Shown here piece by piece: positions 60,985-64,000 of a DNA stretch of 64,000 nt (positions are counted from its first letter, which is position 1; each line of letters begins with the position of its first letter). The DNA comes from Alphaproteobacteria bacterium (GTDB lineage: Bacteria; Pseudomonadota; Alphaproteobacteria; Micropepsales; Micropepsaceae): contig PLJH01000141.1 in NCBI GenBank assembly GCA_003139615.1, positions 30,567 through 94,566 on the forward strand, written 5' to 3'. The position numbers were made by a program, and so were the translations under genes. The notes beneath the pieces were generated by a model. The model was not told the DNA's origin. It saw only the letters and a program-made list of their open reading frames with translations, and searched no databases.

Positions 60985-61908
60985 TCAGGCGACTCCGGCG
61001 TGCCGGCGCGTGACATCAGGCGTTTGTTCGGCCGTGACCTGGACTTCGACATCCATGCCCAGATAATCGCCGGCCGCACCCTCCCACGTTCCCGACAGGG
61101 GCGTAGCCTGTACCGGATCGCGCACCACCGCAACGCGTATGAGGTCGCGATTGCCGACGATGCCATTTGTGGGATCGAATTCCGCCCAGCCGCCGTTCGG
61201 TAGAAAAACGCGCACCCAGGCATGCGTGTTCCCGCCGCCGAGCCGGGTCGACGCGACATTCTCGCTCGCGGGGATATAGAGATAACCGGACACGAAGCGC
61301 ACTGCCAGACCGAGCGACCGCACCGCCTCCATCATCAGCACCGCGAAATCGCGGCAGGTGCCACGACCGAGCCGCAGCGTCTCAAGCGGGCTTTGCGGCG
61401 GTCCGGATTGGCGGCCGACGTATTTGAGTTCGTCGTGGATGCCATGCGTGCCGGCGGCCAGCACATTGGCCGCGTCGACCTTGGGCAGGCCTTGCAGGAA
61501 CCGGCGGCTCCAATTGGAGAGAATGCGGTCGGGATCGGAGTATCCCCGCAGCATCGAGCTGTGAACGTCCGGCAAATCGATCGCGTGATAGGCGAACGGA
61601 TAGGAATTGAGCCCGCGATCCGGCGAGGTGGGATCGTCCAGCGAATCCTCCGGCGTATGCTCAAGGCGGTTGATGCTTTCGAACACCAGCTCCTTTGCCC
61701 TGGTCGCGAACCGTGCGATGCCGATGCTGTTCCCGAACACGTCGTGAATGTAGCGTATGTCGACGGGCTTGGGCGTGATCGTCAGCGAGGACTCCAGCAC
61801 ATGCTGGTCGAAGCTCTCGCGCGGGCGGAACATCATGCGATGCTCGCCGAACGCCACGGGTTTGGCGTAGCGATAGCGCGTCAGATGGCGGACGGTCAGG
61901 ATATCCAT
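60985..61908 (-). CDS. Transglutaminase-like cysteine protease
   Basis: This 307-residue protein has the N-terminal bacterial transglutaminase domain (MDILTVRHLTRYRYAKPVAF). The full triad is Cys in GRGTCRDFAVLMMEAVRSLG, His in NTHAWVRVFLP and Asp in AEFDPTNG. Proteins of this type hydrolyse or transfer amide bonds and are cytoplasmic in many alphaproteobacteria. The pair with the next gene may act together. Confidence 0.85.
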   Translation of the reverse strand: MDILTVRHLTRYRYAKPVAFGEHRMMFRPRESFDQHVLESSLTITPKPVDIRYIHDVFGNSIGIARFATRAKELVFESINRLEHTPEDSLDDPTSPDRGLNSYPFAYHAIDLPDVHSSMLRGYSDPDRILSNWSRRFLQGLPKVDAANVLAAGTHGIHDELKYVGRQSGPPQSPLETLRLGRGTCRDFAVLMMEAVRSLGLAVRFVSGYLYIPASENVASTRLGGGNTHAWVRVFLPNGGWAEFDPTNGIVGNRDLIRVAVVRDPVQATPLSGTWEGAAGDYLGMDVEVQVTAEQTPDVTRRHAGVA

Positions 61909-62072
61909 GCAGGGCAGTATTTCCTGATTCGGTCAAATCAGCCGCTACCCTAATCTATCTGCGATGATCTGCCTTCCCCGGAAATCGTCTTATCCTGCCT
62001 CGGCACTGCAGCTTTTGGTGTCGGTGTGGCCCTGCCGACATCAGACATTAACCTTGGCACTCCGCCCGTCGG

Positions 62073-62447
62073 CTACAATTTCGGGACGCGATCTTCGAGT
62101 TCGGCCTTGCCGGCCGCCGAAAGATCGAGATGTTCCGCGGCGGCGAACTGCGTCAGCGCTTCGTCATGCTTGCCCAGATAGGTCGACGCTTCGCCCCATC
62201 TGAGATGGAGCCGACCCCAGTTCGGCGCATATTTATTCGCCTCGGAAAATTTCGCCAAAGCGAGATCGGAGCGGTTCTTCCGCATCCACAGCCCATGGGA
62301 ATCACTGCGTTCCTTGAACCCATCGGCAATCGGCATATAGCAGGCTGCCGCCGCATAGGCTTCGGGGTTGCGCCAAGCGCTATCGCTTTCGGCCGCGGCG
62401 CTTGTTGACCGGCCCGAGGAAATTGAGTCTTCGACGTCTTCGCTCAT
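62073..62447 (-). CDS. TPR-like protein
   Basis: This 124-residue protein has a helical repeat pattern typical of tetratricopeptides (LALAKFSEANKYAPNWGRLH, LRWGEASTYLGKHDEALTQF, AAAEHLDLS). A variable N-terminus (MSEDVEDSISSGRSTSA) precedes it. AAAGGACGCG lies before the ATG. It follows the amino-acid permease by eight bases. The C-terminal 40 residues closely resemble the partial gene at the right edge of the window. Confidence 0.65.
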   Translation of the reverse strand: MSEDVEDSISSGRSTSAAAESDSAWRNPEAYAAAACYMPIADGFKERSDSHGLWMRKNRSDLALAKFSEANKYAPNWGRLHLRWGEASTYLGKHDEALTQFAAAEHLDLSAAGKAELEDRVPKL

Positions 62448-62455
62448 CGCGTCCT

Positions 62456-63871
62456 TTAAACCGACAACGCCATCGCCGCCGCTTTACGTCGCGCTGCCAG
62501 CCAATAAAGGACCAGGCCGACCGCGAGCATGACCGCTGTCGACAGCACGATCTTGAGAAAGGCCGCCAGTGGCCGCGGCTCGCTGGAACTGGGAACCAGT
62601 GTGCAGGCGATCGCAATCACCGTCGCGCATTGGCCGACCGCGCCGACGAACAATGTGGCGAGCACGCCGCCAGGCATGCGCCACGCGCCCGGCACATCGT
62701 CCGCCCGCGCGAATTTCAGATAGGCCGCGAACATGAACAGGTAGGGAATGGTGGACGTCAGGACACTCATCGCCACCAGGAAGTCATACGCGGCCGCCAC
62801 GTTAGAACCCGCCTGACTGAGAACGACCATCACAATCATCAGCCCGCCCTGAAGCAGGATGGCGGCCGTGGGCGCACCCGTTTTCGGATTGCGACGCGCA
62901 AAGAGCGACGGCAGAAAATGATCGATGCCCGCAGCAAACGGCAGTCGCGCGCCGATGCCGAACCAGCCGGTGAACCCTCCAAGCTGCGCCAGCGCGAGCA
63001 ATCCGATCGCGACTGAGGCAAAATGCCCGAAGCCAACCCTGCCATACGCAACCCGCAGCGCGTCCGGGAAGCCGCCGAGCCGGGTCAAATCCGAATGCGG
63101 CAAGATCACAAGAAACGCCGCCGTGCCGACGATATAAACGAAAACGATCGTAACACCCGAAATCGCCAGCACCCGCAGGATGGTGCGCATCCCGCCTGCG
63201 ATGTCGTTGCGCAGGAACGCGATGGATTCCGCACCGCTGAAGGCGAAGACGATCGAACCCCAGAGGATCGCAGTATCGAAGTTCATCGCCGGCATATAGG
63301 AGGAATGCAGGAAGTTGGTCGCACTCGTGCCGCGGCTCGCGATGAAGAATGCGATGGCGAGAATCGTGAGAAAGATCGCCCAGCTTCCGGCCGCGCCGAA
63401 ATTCGTCAGCCATTTTCCGAAGCGAAGTCCCGCAATCTGGAACGCGATCACGAACGCGGAAATGGCAATCGAGATGCCGAGAAAGAGAAATGTGTTCTTC
63501 GCATCCGCGCCGATCGCAGACACGATGAGGCCGCTCAGGAAGTAAAGAATGCCCGCGAAATAGGGCATCAGCGCGATCCAGTAGAACCAACCGCAGATGA
63601 AGCCGGGCAGCGAGCCGTAGGTGTCGCGCGCCCAGGCGTAGATGCCCCCTTCGGCTTCGAAGCGCGCGGTGAGCGCGGCCGTCGCCGCCACCAGCGGCAC
63701 ATAAAAAGTAAATAACGCTACCAGCCAAAGCGGAAACGCGGCGGGTCCCGTCACGGCGGCGACTGCGATCCACCGCAACCCGATATTCATCGCAACCGCA
63801 TAGAGCGTCGCATCGAGGAATTTGAGCTTCGGCAGTGCCGGACCGGCAGCCGTCATCGTTGTGTCAGTCAC
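62456..63871 (-). CDS. APC-superfamily amino-acid permease
   Basis: This 471-residue transporter has twelve predicted helices. The first has MNIGLRWIAVAAVTGPAAFP, and FEAEGGIYAWARDTYGSLPG is a family hallmark. It takes up amino acids or amines with protons or cations. It starts at a GTG overlapping the stop of the upstream TPR-like gene, or at an ATG at 63856. It sits between two related TPR-like genes, which suggests one operon. Confidence 0.88.
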   Translation of the reverse strand: MTDTTMTAAGPALPKLKFLDATLYAVAMNIGLRWIAVAAVTGPAAFPLWLVALFTFYVPLVAATAALTARFEAEGGIYAWARDTYGSLPGFICGWFYWIALMPYFAGILYFLSGLIVSAIGADAKNTFLFLGISIAISAFVIAFQIAGLRFGKWLTNFGAAGSWAIFLTILAIAFFIASRGTSATNFLHSSYMPAMNFDTAILWGSIVFAFSGAESIAFLRNDIAGGMRTILRVLAISGVTIVFVYIVGTAAFLVILPHSDLTRLGGFPDALRVAYGRVGFGHFASVAIGLLALAQLGGFTGWFGIGARLPFAAGIDHFLPSLFARRNPKTGAPTAAILLQGGLMIVMVVLSQAGSNVAAAYDFLVAMSVLTSTIPYLFMFAAYLKFARADDVPGAWRMPGGVLATLFVGAVGQCATVIAIACTLVPSSSEPRPLAAFLKIVLSTAVMLAVGLVLYWLAARRKAAAMALSV

Positions 63872-64000
63872 GCGCTGTCATCCATTTCTTGAGCGTTGAT
63901 TTGTCGACCGGCGAAAGATCGAGACCCGCCGCGATTGCGAATTGTGTCTTTGCGTTGTCCGTTTGGCCCAGATACGCAAGCGCCTCGCCCCATTTGAGAT
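63864..64000 (-). CDS. TPR-like protein, 3' part (runs off the window)
   Basis: The minus-strand frame reads LKWGEALAYLGQTDNAKTQF, AIAAGLDLSPVDKSTLKKWM and TARD to a TGA at 63864-63866. It is a near copy of the end of the TPR-like gene at 62073 (LRWGEASTYLGKHDEALTQF). The 5' end is outside the window. Its stop overlaps the GTG start of the permease. The two copies flank the permease and probably arose by duplication. Confidence 0.7.
   Translation of the reverse strand, partial: LKWGEALAYLGQTDNAKTQFAIAAGLDLSPVDKSTLKKWMTARD

Noticed and set aside
1..64000. CRISPR array or rRNA operon
   Set aside because: No regularly spaced direct repeats of CRISPR length and no rRNA segment were seen while reading the window.

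Overview
The window is high-GC DNA with alphaproteobacterial character: an alpha-type TolA C-terminus, a TetR/enoyl-CoA hydratase/acyl-CoA dehydrogenase complement, CocE-type hydrolases, paired transglutaminases and a lone Flp pilin. No rRNA gene is present and I cannot name the species. The gene repertoire would suit a soil or plant-matter heterotroph that secretes polysaccharide-degrading enzymes.

Region 1 (1-8.5 kb) is mobile-element debris. It holds a dead AlpA-like regulator, a conjugation-type ATPase with two membrane partners, a live AlpA-like gene diverging from a replication-relaxation gene, a 29-residue membrane peptide, two truncated genes (aldo/keto reductase and REP-type transposase), two small unknown genes, and a complete IS3-family element lying against the stump of another.

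Region 2 (8.5-29.2 kb) is a secretion block. It contains a 2394-residue RHS/YD-repeat protein, a small secreted protein, a YD plus Ig-like repeat protein, and a type II secretion system. The secretion genes are gspK-E-G on the plus strand and gspF-H-I-J-L-M-C-D on the minus strand, with a TolA-like protein upstream. The prepilin peptidase is not here.

Region 3 (29.3-30.6 kb) is an integrase next to the 3' half of a tRNA-Arg(CCT). This marks the right end of an integrative element, so everything to the left may be one island of 30 kb or more.

Region 4 (30.6-37.5 kb) begins with chromosomal genes: enoyl-CoA hydratase, TetR, a membrane protein and an OB-fold protein. A small accessory patch follows, with a Panacea-like protein, a translationally coupled proteasome-type Ntn hydrolase plus winged-helix protein, a tRNA-like gene and an IS1-type transposase. 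Similar TGGCC repeats lie on both sides of the patch.

Region 5 (37.6-64 kb) is mostly metabolic. It carries a GH44 glucanase-like enzyme, GSTs, a Crp-type regulator, and an AlgL-like alginate lyase gene cleanly split by an IS1595-type transposon that carries a PAPS-reductase-like passenger. Oxygenases, an amidohydrolase, a fatty-acid desaturase, an acyl-CoA dehydrogenase pair, a TauD/CocE pair, Flp pilin, a ParA pair, ferritin, two transglutaminases and an amino-acid permease with TPR-like neighbours make up the rest.

The best candidates for something undescribed are the Ntn-hydrolase/winged-helix module, the passenger-carrying IS1595 unit, and the T2SS-RHS secretion block.
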